A stretch of DNA of 64,000 bases, taken from Halosimplex salinum. GTDB taxonomy: Archaea; Halobacteriota; Halobacteria; Halobacteriales; Haloarculaceae. A program made the translations under genes and the position numbers. Shown in pieces: positions 9,161 through 16,903 of this stretch; positions within the stretch are counted from its first letter, which is position 1, and the number at the start of each line of letters is the position of its first letter. A model generated the notes under the pieces. That model was not told where the DNA came from and searched no databases. It saw nothing but the letters and a program-made list of their open reading frames with translations. The stretch is from contig NZ_QWGG01000003.1 of the NCBI RefSeq assembly GCF_003730195.1, positions 372,001 through 436,000 of the forward strand, in the 5' to 3' direction.

Positions 9161-9218
9161 GCGAATCCGCTCACTCCTCGCGGTCGGCCGCGAACCCGCT
9201 CACTCCTCGCGGTCCGCG
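9161..9218. repeat. 29-bp tandem duplication over the mgsA stop codon
   Basis: Two near-identical 29-bp units, 9161-9189 and 9190-9218, each containing cgctcactcctcgcggtc. The right-hand unit includes the last codons and stop of mgsA, and the left-hand unit is an extra copy beyond the stop that recreates the same tail and stop. Confidence 0.85.
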
Positions 9219-9580
9219 GCGAGGCCGTCGAGTACGTACTCCGCGCTGGTCCGGGTCGTCGCGAGCGGCGTGTCGTGGACGTCGCAGATCCGCAGCAGGG
9301 CGGTGATATCGGGCTCGTGGGGCTGGGCGGAGAGCGGGTCGCGGAGGAAGATGATGCCGTCGAGTCGGTCCTCGGCCACCTCGGCGGCGATCTGGGCGTC
9401 GCCGCCGATCGGTCCCGACTCCTTGCGCTCCACCGAGAGGCCGGTCTCCTCGGTGATCCGCTTGCCGGTCGTCCCGGTCCCGACGAGGTCGAACGTCGAG
9501 AGGAGCGACTCGTATGTCTCGGCGAGGTCGATCATCTCCGCTTTCTCGTCGTCGTGGGCGATGAGCGCCAGACGCGTCAT
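9200..9580 (-). CDS. mgsA: Methylglyoxal synthase
   Basis: 126 residues. It converts dihydroxyacetone phosphate to methylglyoxal and phosphate, a bypass of lower glycolysis that relieves triose-phosphate overload. Conserved active-site features are ALIAHD near the start, the phosphate-binding GTGTTG loop, SGPIGGD (catalytic Asp) and QPHEPD (catalytic His). I start at MTRLAL, since the in-frame Met five codons upstream (MRTVC) is less family-like. The C-terminal codons are part of a tandem duplication. Confidence 0.93.
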   Translation of the reverse strand: MTRLALIAHDDEKAEMIDLAETYESLLSTFDLVGTGTTGKRITEETGLSVERKESGPIGGDAQIAAEVAEDRLDGIIFLRDPLSAQPHEPDITALLRICDVHDTPLATTRTSAEYVLDGLAADREE

Positions 9581-9662
9581 ACAGACGGTTCTCACCCCGG
9601 GGGGTTAGGTCTGTCCCGGGGCGACCCCGGGACCGTTCACGGGGCGGACCGCCTGTCGCCGG

Positions 9663-9950
9663 TCACTCGGCCGGTTCGACCGTTACGTGTCCGCCGCCGT
9701 CGATAGTGACCTCGTGGCCCTCGACCGTGAACGTGATCGACTCCGCTTCGCCGTCGCCGTCGAGCAGCGCCGCGACCTCGTCGAGGTCGGCGTAACTACC
9801 GGCCTCGTCGACGTCCCCGGCGTCCAGATCGGTGGCGTCGGCGACCGCCGTCTGTACTGCCTCGTCGATCGGTCGTGGACTGACCCACCCTTCGCTCTCG
9901 TCCTCGCCCTCCCCGGGGGCGAGTACGTACAGATCCTCGCTGGCTGGCAT
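9663..9950 (-). CDS. HalOD1 output-domain protein
   Basis: 95 residues. The C-terminal beta-hairpin region (SITFTVEGHEVTIDGGGHVTVEP) is the haloarchaeal output domain HalOD1, thought to be a signalling output module in halophilic archaea. The upstream half (DEAVQTAVADATDLDAGDVDEAG) is typical of stand-alone members. A TATA-like sequence (ctataagg, read on the minus strand, about 9974-9981) lies some 25 bp before the ATG. There is a second HalOD1 protein at 42.8-43.1 kb. The partner is unknown. Confidence 0.75.
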   Translation of the reverse strand: MPASEDLYVLAPGEGEDESEGWVSPRPIDEAVQTAVADATDLDAGDVDEAGSYADLDEVAALLDGDGEAESITFTVEGHEVTIDGGGHVTVEPAE

Positions 9951-10322
9951 ACCCCGTACGTCACCGTACCGCCTTATAGAACTACGACTGCGGTTTCACG
10001 CTCTGAAAGAACTGCACGCCACCGTCTGTCGACTGGCGCCCGTGACGGCGGTCGGCTCGCGGCCGTTTTTCAGGCGGTCTCGTGCACGAAAGCGTCGCCA
10101 CTCGCGGGCGTACGAGCAGAAATCGGGGATCTCCCCGAAGACCGGTGTTGGAGACCTCGTCCGGGAGTTGGATGTCAGAGGCACTGTCCGGTCGGGCTCC
10201 CCCCAACACCGTTCGTACCTTTCACGACAGGTTCGATTAATCTTACGGCATGGTAGAACAAGCACGTTTAATAGGCAGTTCTCACCGCGTCGCAGTGCTC
10301 GGTACGGAGAGTCGGCGTCCGG
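9951..10322. other. 372-bp stretch without a recognised gene
   Basis: It lies between the HalOD1 gene (start side) and the dUTPase gene (stop side), both on the minus strand. The left edge holds the HalOD1 promoter. An AT-rich patch at about 10232-10276 (gattaatctt, and gtttaatagg further on) resembles promoter elements but no gene starts nearby. Only short, poorly supported open frames are present. Confidence 0.6.
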
Positions 10323-10802
10323 TCAGTCGATTCGCTCGCGCTGGTAGGAGCCGTCGTAGGTGTCCGCGTGGTTCGCCTCGGCGAGGACGAGTTGTGCGAT
10401 CCGGGCACCCCGTTCGAGTTCGACCGGGTGGTACACCTCCAGGAGCCCCTCGCCGCGGCCCTCGTAGCCGGCGTCCCAGACGGCCGTGTCGAGCATACAG
10501 GAGTTTCGCAACAGCGACGAGCGCGGGTAGAGGAAGCCGATATGTCCCTCCGGGATCGCGACGGTGTCCGCGTACTGGACGACGTATCCGCCGGCGTCGA
10601 GGCGGTAGACGTCCTTCCCGTCGTCGGTCTCGCCGGGGTCGAGTTCGCGCCGGTCGCCGACCGTCTTGCCCTCGCGGCCGACCCGGCCGGGCTCGACCTG
10701 TTCGAAGACCGAACCGAGCCGCAGGTCGACGCCGTTTGGCTGGACCTGGTCGCCGTCAACGTCACCGAGCACGTCCGCGACGAACCGCCCGCTCCTGAAC
10801 AT
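10323..10802 (-). CDS. dut: dUTP diphosphatase (dUTPase/dCTP-deaminase fold)
   Basis: 159 residues. It hydrolyses dUTP to dUMP, keeping uracil out of DNA and feeding dTMP synthesis. The conserved trimeric-dUTPase motifs are visible: QPNGVDLRLG near the N-terminus, the phosphate-binding PRSSLLRN (93-100), and DTAVWDAGYEGRGEG, which holds the catalytic Asp region. The C-terminal segment is the usual haloarchaeal form. It is a single gene, divergent from aconitase with a 262-bp spacer. Confidence 0.9.
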   Translation of the reverse strand: MFRSGRFVADVLGDVDGDQVQPNGVDLRLGSVFEQVEPGRVGREGKTVGDRRELDPGETDDGKDVYRLDAGGYVVQYADTVAIPEGHIGFLYPRSSLLRNSCMLDTAVWDAGYEGRGEGLLEVYHPVELERGARIAQLVLAEANHADTYDGSYQRERID

Positions 10803-11030
10803 ACCAGTCGTGGTCCGTTCGCCGGCATAGTCGTTTCGCTCCCCGTACTACCCGCCCACGGTGGCCGTCGCCGGCCGTCTCCCGCGCCGAGCGGATCGTC
10901 GAACCGTCTGACGGCGTTCGTCGAAGCCGAACGCGAGACGGCGCTGCGAAACGTGACTGCGAGCCGTCACGACGGAGATCGCAAGACGGCGCGGCGGTGG
11001 TAACTGACAACATTCGCGGCGACTCGCGGG

Positions 11031-11038
11031 TTTTATAT
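11031..11038 (+). promoter_or_regulatory. TATA box of aconitase
   Basis: ttttatat lies 27 bp before the aconitase ATG (11065) in otherwise GC-rich DNA. This is consistent with an archaeal TBP site and a leaderless or near-leaderless mRNA. Confidence 0.6.
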
Positions 11039-11064
11039 CTGCTCGTGTGCCATTGTGGGACGTT

Positions 11065-13026
11065 ATGGGACAGACACTTACGGAAAAAATTCTCGACGAC
11101 CACCTCGTCGAGGGCGAACTCGAGCCCGGCGAGGAGATCGGGATCGAGATCGACCAGGTCCTCACCCAGGACACCACGGGAACGCTCGTCTGGCTGCAGT
11201 TCGACGCGCTCGATCTGGACAACGTCCAGACCGAGGTCGCCGCGCAGTACTGTGACCACCAGACCTACCAGTTCGACTTCAAGAACACGGACGACCACCG
11301 CTTCCTGCGCTCGGCGGCGGGCAAGTTCGGCGCGCACTTCTCGCGCCCGGGCAACGGTATCTGTCACAACGTCCACAAGGAGAACTTCGCCGCGCCGGGC
11401 AAGACGATGCTCGGTTCGGACTCCCACACGCCGACGCCCGGCGGGATAGGCGAACTCGCCATCGGTGCCGGCGGCCTCGACGTCGCCGTCGCGATGGGCG
11501 GGGGCGCCTACTACATCGACATGCCGGAGGTCGTCAACGTCCACCTCGAAGGCGAACTGCCGGAATGGGCCACCGCGAAGGATGTCATCCTCGAGCTCCT
11601 CCGACGCCTCTCCGTGAAGGGCGGCGTCGGCAAGATCTTCGAGTACACCGGCCCCGGCGTCGAGAGCCTCTCGGTGCCCGAGCGGACGACGATCACCAAC
11701 ATGGGGACGGAGCTCGGCGCGACCTCTTCGATCTTCCCGACCGACGAGAAGACCGAGGAGTACCTCGAAGCCGTCGGCCGCCCCGAGGACTTCGAGGCGG
11801 TCGCGCCCGACGAGGACGCCGAATACCACGACCAGATCACGGTCGACCTCTCGGACCTCGAGCCGCTCATCGCCGAGCCCTCGATGCCCGACAACGTCGT
11901 CCCCGTCCGCGAGGTCGAGGGCGTCGACGTCGACCAGGTCATGATCGGCTCCTGTACGAACGGCGCCTACGAGGACATCCTCCCGGCCGCGAAGATGCTC
12001 GAAGGCCGCGAGATCAACAAGACGACGGAGATGATCGTCGCGCCCGGCTCCAAGCAGGCATCCGAGATGCTCGCCCGCGAGGGCTGGACGGCCGAGCTGA
12101 TGGCCGCCGGCGTCAACTTCTCCGAGGCGACCTGCGGCGCGTGTATCGGTAACGGCCACGTGCCCGCCTCCGACTCGGTCTCGCTGCGCACCTTCAACCG
12201 CAACTTCGAGGGTCGCTCCGGTATCGAGGACGACTCCGTCTACCTCTGTTCGCCGGAGGTCGCCGCGGCGGCCGCCCTCACGGGCGAGATCGTCGACCCG
12301 CGCGACCTCGACGTCGAGGACCCCGGCTTCGAACTCGCCGACAACTACGTCGGCGTGAGCAACTCCGACCTCATCACGCCCGACGAGGCCGTCGACGACG
12401 AGCTCATCAAGGGCCCGAACATCGGCGACGTGCCGCTGAAGGACCCGCTCCCGGCCGACCTGCAGGGCGAGATCCTGCTGAAGATGCCGGACAACATCAC
12501 GACCGACCACATCAGCCCGGCCAACGCCGACGTGCTGATGTACCGGTCGAACATCCCGAAGCTCTCCGAGTTCACGCTCACCCGCGTCGACGAGACGTTC
12601 CCCGAGCGCGCGCTCGAGAACGACGGCGGCATCCTGCTCGCCGGCGAGAACTACGGACAGGGCTCCTCCCGCGAGCACGCGGCGCTGTGCCCGATGTACC
12701 TCGGTATCGACGCCGTCCTCGCACAGAGCTTCGCCCGCATCCACAAGGCGAACCTCTTCAACTTCGGCATCGTCCCGCTGACGATCGACGAGGACACCTA
12801 CGAGGACATCGACCAGGGCGACGACGTCGAGATCGTCGACGACGTGGCCGAGGCGGTCCGCACCGGCCAGGAGGAGTTCACCATCCGCGTGAACGGCGAC
12901 TGGGAGGCGACCGCCAACCTCGACGCCTCCGAACGCGAGCGCGAGATCCTCGCCGACGGCGGGAAGCTCACCCACGTCAAACAGCAGCACGAGTCCGGCG
13001 ACTCCGGCGCGCCCGCCGACGACTGA
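11065..13026 (+). CDS. acn: Aconitate hydratase
   Basis: 653 residues. This TCA-cycle enzyme interconverts citrate and isocitrate. The three Fe-S cluster ligands are present: Cys297 in GSCTNG, and Cys357 and Cys360 in ATCGACIG. The C-terminal swivel domain contains GENYGQGSSREHAA and the nearby MPDNITTDHISPA. The length and order fit the short archaeal aconitase related to LeuC plus LeuD. I start at MGQTLTEK, just after a TATA box, and reject an ATG-like start six codons upstream. A T-run terminator follows. Confidence 0.96.
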   Translation: MGQTLTEKILDDHLVEGELEPGEEIGIEIDQVLTQDTTGTLVWLQFDALDLDNVQTEVAAQYCDHQTYQFDFKNTDDHRFLRSAAGKFGAHFSRPGNGICHNVHKENFAAPGKTMLGSDSHTPTPGGIGELAIGAGGLDVAVAMGGGAYYIDMPEVVNVHLEGELPEWATAKDVILELLRRLSVKGGVGKIFEYTGPGVESLSVPERTTITNMGTELGATSSIFPTDEKTEEYLEAVGRPEDFEAVAPDEDAEYHDQITVDLSDLEPLIAEPSMPDNVVPVREVEGVDVDQVMIGSCTNGAYEDILPAAKMLEGREINKTTEMIVAPGSKQASEMLAREGWTAELMAAGVNFSEATCGACIGNGHVPASDSVSLRTFNRNFEGRSGIEDDSVYLCSPEVAAAAALTGEIVDPRDLDVEDPGFELADNYVGVSNSDLITPDEAVDDELIKGPNIGDVPLKDPLPADLQGEILLKMPDNITTDHISPANADVLMYRSNIPKLSEFTLTRVDETFPERALENDGGILLAGENYGQGSSREHAALCPMYLGIDAVLAQSFARIHKANLFNFGIVPLTIDEDTYEDIDQGDDVEIVDDVAEAVRTGQEEFTIRVNGDWEATANLDASEREREILADGGKLTHVKQQHESGDSGAPADD

Positions 13027-13042
13027 TCCGACACCTTCTCCG

Positions 13043-13048
13043 TTTTTT
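13043..13048 (+). terminator. T-run terminator after aconitase
   Basis: A run of six Ts lies 17 bp past the aconitase stop, with another T-rich stretch (gattttta) at about 13086-13093. Short T-tracts are the main intrinsic termination signal in archaea. Confidence 0.5.
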
Positions 13049-13126
13049 CACGGCTCGTGAGCGGCGGCGCCGTCGGCCGCTCTGCGATTTTTAGGCCCGC
13101 CAAAGATTCGAAAGCGGTTTATTGGT

Positions 13127-13145
13127 TTAGGTTAGCCTAATCCAT
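13127..13145. promoter_or_regulatory. DtxR/IdeR-type iron box
   Basis: TTAGGTTAGCCTAATCCAT. The first 14 bases match the DtxR/IdeR/SirR consensus (TTAGGTTAGSCTAACCTAA), and the core TTAGGTTAGCCTAA is a near-palindrome. It ends immediately before the ATG of the metal-binding lipoprotein, so a bound iron-dependent repressor would block the transcription start. Confidence 0.8.
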
Positions 13146-14420
13146 ATGGTAGACGACGACGCGACGCGCGAGTCACGGACGCGACGAGAGTATCTGACGT
13201 ACGCCGGTGCGCTCGTCGGCGGCGGCCTGCTGGCCGGCTGTAGCGGCGATGGCGCAGAGCCGGCGGGCGGGTCGACGGCGGCGGACGAGTCGACGGCGAC
13301 CGACACGCCGACCCCGATCGCGACTGCGACGGAGTCTGACGCCGAGGAAACGGAGACGGAAACGGGGACGGCCACCGACGCGGGCCCCTACTCGGTGAGC
13401 ATGTCTCCGATGGGGTCCGTCGAGTTCGATTCGCCGCCGGAGACCGTCTTCACGCGACTGACCCATCACGCCGACATGGCGTTCGCGCTCGGCCGCGGCG
13501 ACGCCATCACCGCGATGCACGCACCCGACTACTACGACGGGCTGTGGAACCAGTTCGTCGAACGGCTCCCGGGCGTCTCGCTCGACTGGACGGGCCTGTA
13601 CTCCTCGTGGCAGCCGACCAAGGAGAAACTGTACGAACTCGATAGTGATATTCACCTCGCGGACCCGGCGTGGATAACGAAACAGGACGCGTGGGACGAA
13701 GCGGACATCGACGAGATCGCCGACGGCGTCGCACCGTGGTTCGGCAACTCGCTCAGCGACCGACACGCCGAACCAGCCGAGGCCTACGCCGACGGCTACG
13801 AGTACTACACCCTCTGGGAGCAGTTCGAACTCGTCGCGGAGGCGTTCCGGGAGCGGGCCCGCTATCGCGAACTCGCGGCGGTTCACGACGAACTGCTGGC
13901 GACTATCGACGACAACCTCCCGCCCGAGTCGGAGCGTCCGTCGGCAGTGATGATCGCCGCGGCCGACGTCGAGGAGATCTACGCGTATACGCTGGACAAT
14001 CCGGGATTCCTGACCTCGCACACGCGGCCCTTCGGCGCGAAAGACGCCTTCGAGGGCGAGGTCGAGACGAACTCCGTCGTCGATTTCGAGGCGCTTGTCG
14101 AAGCGGACCCGGACGTTATCCTCCATCTGGGCGGCTTCGAGCCCGGGACCGACCTGCCGAAGCGTCGCGAAACGCTCGAGTCCGACCCGGTCGCCTCCGA
14201 GATCACCGCAGTGAAACAGGGGCGCGTGTATCCACAGGGCGCCAGGTATCAGGGGCCGATCCTCAATCTCTTCCAGCTAGAGATGACCGCGAAGCAGCTG
14301 TACCCCGACGCGTTCGGCGAGTGGCCCACCTACGAGTCCGGTCCGTACCCCGAGATCCCGGCCGAGGAACGGCTGTTCGACCGCCAGCGGGTGGCGGACG
14401 CGATCAACGGAGACCTGTAA
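13146..14420 (+). CDS. ABC-type iron/siderophore-binding lipoprotein
   Basis: 424 residues. A Tat motif (TRREYL) and lipobox (GLLAGC) are followed by a Thr/Glu-rich linker and a TroA/FepB-like periplasmic-binding fold from about residue 80: SVEFDSPPETVFTRLTHHADMAFALG, then a long helix and a C-terminal lobe with FEALVEADPDVILHLGG. It should capture Fe(III), a siderophore or a related metal complex at the cell surface. No permease or ATPase gene is nearby, so it must use a transporter encoded elsewhere. The adjacent iron box indicates repression when iron is plentiful. Confidence 0.85.
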   Translation: MVDDDATRESRTRREYLTYAGALVGGGLLAGCSGDGAEPAGGSTAADESTATDTPTPIATATESDAEETETETGTATDAGPYSVSMSPMGSVEFDSPPETVFTRLTHHADMAFALGRGDAITAMHAPDYYDGLWNQFVERLPGVSLDWTGLYSSWQPTKEKLYELDSDIHLADPAWITKQDAWDEADIDEIADGVAPWFGNSLSDRHAEPAEAYADGYEYYTLWEQFELVAEAFRERARYRELAAVHDELLATIDDNLPPESERPSAVMIAAADVEEIYAYTLDNPGFLTSHTRPFGAKDAFEGEVETNSVVDFEALVEADPDVILHLGGFEPGTDLPKRRETLESDPVASEITAVKQGRVYPQGARYQGPILNLFQLEMTAKQLYPDAFGEWPTYESGPYPEIPAEERLFDRQRVADAINGDL

Positions 14421-14477
14421 CGAGTCGACGACCGCCCCTCCGGTCGGGGAATCGACGAACCGCTCGTCCGACCGCGC

Positions 14478-15395
14478 TCAGCCCGCTCTGTCCTGGAACT
14501 CGTCGACGACCGCGAAGAACTCCTGTCGTCGGTCGCTGTGCATCGGGTAGTGGTCGACGCCGGCCAGTTCCACGTAATCCGCCGTCTCGACGGTCAACTC
14601 GTCGAAGTGGTCGAGCGAGCCGGGGCGGTCGGCGATGGCGTCCTCGGTCCCGCGGACGACGAGCGTCGGGACGTCGATGGCGGCGGGGTCCCAGACGGGG
14701 TCCCCCTCGCACGAGGCGCGCCAGTCGGCCAGCGCGCCGGTCTGGGCCCTGTAGGTGGTGTCGTCGATCCCCTGGTTGGACTCCACCTGTGCGCGCCAGA
14801 TCGCCTCGAAGAGGGCGTCGTCGCCGCCCTGGCGCTCGCGGACGGTCTCCCTGTCCTGCGTGTACCACGCCACGTCGACGCTGTCGAGGCCGAGCGCGGC
14901 CATCCCCTCGTCGAAGTCGTAACGAGGTTTGTACACCGGCGCACACTGCGTGAGCGACGCCAGTTCGGGGTCGTCGCGCTCGACGAAGCGGCCGCAGGTG
15001 TGACAGCCCCACGAGACGCCGACGAGGTGGACGCCGTCGTACTCCTCGCGGACGGAGTCGACGGCGGCGGCGACGTCGTCGGCCGCCCGGTCGGCGCGGA
15101 CCGGTGGGCCGCTAGCCTCGGGTGGCTCGTCCATCTCCGGCGGGAGGTCGCTGTCCCCGTACCCTCGAACGTCGAGGGCGAACGCCGCGCGGCCGCGGTC
15201 GGCGACCGCGTGGAGCCAGGAGTACGAGTCGTCGTCGCGGACGGGCGTCGCGAACAGCGCGCGGGCGTTCGTGATGCTCCCGTGGACGAGCACCACCGCC
15301 TCCGTCGCGTCGTCGGGGACGCGCTCCAGGCAGTGCAGCGTCGCCCCGTCGCGGGCCTCGACGGTTCTCGAGTCGACGTTCACGTTCGGAGACAC
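14478..15395 (-). CDS. Alpha/beta-fold hydrolase
   Basis: 305 residues. Features of the fold in order: oxyanion region VLVHGSITNAR (about 36-46), DVRGYGDSD (75-83), nucleophile elbow GVSWG with Ser128, and a C-terminal VVRGTEDAIADRPGS and AGVDHYPMH supplying the acid and His. Two Cys lie directly after the nucleophile elbow (CHTC). The substrate cannot be predicted; esterase or lipase-like activity is most likely. It is divergent from rimI. Confidence 0.88.
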   Translation of the reverse strand: MSPNVNVDSRTVEARDGATLHCLERVPDDATEAVVLVHGSITNARALFATPVRDDDSYSWLHAVADRGRAAFALDVRGYGDSDLPPEMDEPPEASGPPVRADRAADDVAAAVDSVREEYDGVHLVGVSWGCHTCGRFVERDDPELASLTQCAPVYKPRYDFDEGMAALGLDSVDVAWYTQDRETVRERQGGDDALFEAIWRAQVESNQGIDDTTYRAQTGALADWRASCEGDPVWDPAAIDVPTLVVRGTEDAIADRPGSLDHFDELTVETADYVELAGVDHYPMHSDRRQEFFAVVDEFQDRAG

Positions 15396-15502
15396 GATCC
15401 GCGGGCGGAAATACCCGGTGGCGCACTGCGTTCGATAGCGGGGAGCGGACCGCTCCGGTACTCGGGGCGCCGCTCACGAGTGAGAGCGAAGAGAGAGTAG
15501 AT

Positions 15503-15523
15503 GGGGTGGGGAGGGTGGGGTGG
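15503..15523 (+). other. G-quadruplex motif
   Basis: Four G-runs (4, 4, 3 and 4 bases) are separated by single-base loops, followed by a further GG. It lies in the divergent region between the hydrolase and rimI starts. Directly after it, GCACCC-AATC-GGGTGC (15524-15539 approx.) can form a small hairpin. Confidence 0.7.
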
Positions 15524-15560
15524 CACCCAATCGGGTGCGTTCGGTCGTGCGTGTGAAGCG

Positions 15561-15570
15561 GTTAAGAATT
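15561..15570 (+). promoter_or_regulatory. Putative rimI promoter element
   Basis: gttaagaatt is the only AT-rich box before rimI. It would start transcription around 15590, giving a leader of about 95 bases. That leader contains a perfect 8-bp hairpin (CTGCCGGC/GCCGGCAG, 15632-15654). Confidence 0.35.
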
Positions 15571-15689
15571 TTGTGTCTCCCGGCGGGGTCGTGCGGTTTG
15601 CGGTCGTCGGACGGACGCGAGACGGCGGTCGCTGCCGGCAGCCCACGCCGGCAGTAGACATTTGTACGGCCACACCCTATCCGGCGGTA

Positions 15690-16208
15690 GTGACGACGGT
15701 CGCACGGGACGAGGAGTCGGGGCCGGACGTGCGTATTCGCGAGGCCGAGCGCGCCGACCTGCTCGCAGTCTTCCACATCGAACAGGAGGCGTTCCCACAG
15801 CCGTGGCCGTTTTCGGCGTTCGAGCGGTTCCTCGGAGAGTCGGGATTCCTCGTCGCGCAGGTCCGCGACGACGAGGACTCCCGGGAGACGGCGACGGTCG
15901 GCGACGACGGACGCGTCGTCGGCTACGTCGTCGCCGACGTGGTCCCCAACCACGGCGAGTCGCTCGGCCACATCAAGGACATCGCCGTCGCCGAGGAGCG
16001 CCGGAGCGAGGGCATCGGCCGCCGCCTCCTCCAGCGGGGCCTGACCGCGCTCGCCGCCCAGAACGTCGCGTCGGTGAAACTCGAGGTCAGAGAGTCCAAC
16101 GACACCGCGAAGCGGCTCTACGAGGGCTTCGGCTTCGAACGGAAGGGAACCCTCCCGCGCTACTACTCCAACGGCGAGGACGCCTTCGTGATGGTCCGCG
16201 AGTTCTGA
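15690..16208 (+). CDS. rimI: Ribosomal-protein-alanine N-acetyltransferase RimI
   Basis: 172 residues with the GNAT fold. It acetylates protein N-termini using acetyl-CoA; archaeal RimI/Ard1 enzymes modify many proteins. The acetyl-CoA loop R-x-x-G-x-G is RSEGIG (105-110), preceded by the beta-4 strand HIKDIAVAEE and followed by LEVRESNDTAKRLYEGFGF. The start is a GTG (VTTVARDEE). The frame is open further upstream, but that part is Gly/Trp-rich, covers the G-quadruplex and looks non-coding. Confidence 0.9.
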   Translation: MTTVARDEESGPDVRIREAERADLLAVFHIEQEAFPQPWPFSAFERFLGESGFLVAQVRDDEDSRETATVGDDGRVVGYVVADVVPNHGESLGHIKDIAVAEERRSEGIGRRLLQRGLTALAAQNVASVKLEVRESNDTAKRLYEGFGFERKGTLPRYYSNGEDAFVMVREF

Positions 16209-16215
16209 GTCGGCG

Positions 16216-16497
16216 CTACTGGTCGTCGTCCCGGAGCGCCTCTGCGATCGCCTGCAGGTCGGCTTTCCTGAAGCTGTCGCCGCTGTCTTCGCTATCGCCG
16301 TCGAGCCCGTCGACGGCCGCGCGGATCGCGGTCCGCATCGCCGGCTTCGACGGCTGTCCGCTCGTGTCGATATCGGCGTCCACGGCGTCGCAGATGGCCG
16401 CGAGCGCCTCCTTGGTGAAGGCGCTGGAGACTTCTCGCTCGAATCGGTCGACCGAGACGCGGATCTCGTTGCGTAGGGCGTGGACCGTCGGTGACAT
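16216..16497 (-). CDS. Small acidic protein of unknown function
   Basis: 93 residues. Predicted helical, with segments such as VHALRNEIRVSVDRFEREVSSAFTKEALAAICDAV and FRKADLQAIAEALRDDD. There is no signal peptide, membrane segment or known motif. The length and acidic composition suggest a haloarchaea-specific cytosolic protein. It is convergent with rimI (stops 7 bp apart). The start is the ATG of MSPTVH, and the cloverleaf element lies upstream of it. Confidence 0.65.
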   Translation of the reverse strand: MSPTVHALRNEIRVSVDRFEREVSSAFTKEALAAICDAVDADIDTSGQPSKPAMRTAIRAAVDGLDGDSEDSGDSFRKADLQAIAEALRDDDQ

Positions 16498-16903
16498 GGT
16501 GTGCCAGTGGTCGGGGTCCGTGGTGTACGTTGTGGTCGACGAGTTGGAGGGGGCTTCGAAACGGATCCGGGCGACTGCAGTCCCGCAACCGCACTCACCG
16601 TCGTAGCCGCGAACAGCCTGAAAGCCCCCGCTCGCTCCGGGAAGCACGACGACGTAAGCACTGGAGCGAGCGGCCCCTTTCATTCCCACCCGCACAGACT
16701 GACCGGCCGGCCGACACGGGTGGGAATGAAAGGGGCCGCCGTCTCGACGAACCCGGACGAGGCAAGCACCGCAGGCCGCCAGGCCGAGGAGCGCAGCGAG
16801 GCCCGGAAGTCGAGACGGCGGGGGCTTTCAGGCTGTTCTCGGCACCGATCGAGCCGGCGGTCGCGGTATCGGTATCGATGCCACCGGAACCACCAACTCC
16901 CGA
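16498..16903. other. 406-bp non-coding stretch holding the cloverleaf element
   Basis: No supported gene. It runs from the start of the 93-residue protein gene to the stop of the MFS gene. Most of it (16611-16838) is the structured element described separately. The flanks show no repeat and no clear promoter. Confidence 0.7.
16611..16838. repeat. Cloverleaf-like element of nested inverted repeats
   Basis: A closing stem of 19 perfect base pairs joins gaacagcctgaaagccccc (16611-16629) and its complement at 16820-16838. Inside are three consecutive perfect hairpins: arm 1, 11 bp (16628-16638 with 16663-16673, 24-base loop); arm 2, 23 bp (16670-16692 with 16717-16739, 24-base loop containing ccggccggccgg); arm 3, 13 bp (16736-16748 with 16809-16821, about 60-base loop). 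Both the outer stem and arm 2 contain a tGAAAG/CTTTCa core beside a run of Gs or Cs. It could be a structured RNA, a non-autonomous mobile element or a protein-binding DNA cruciform. There is no coding frame. Confidence 0.85.

Noticed and set aside
10762-12990. Open frame of 742 codons antisense to aconitase
   Set aside because: Same GC artefact; the plus strand has an intact aconitase with all cluster ligands.
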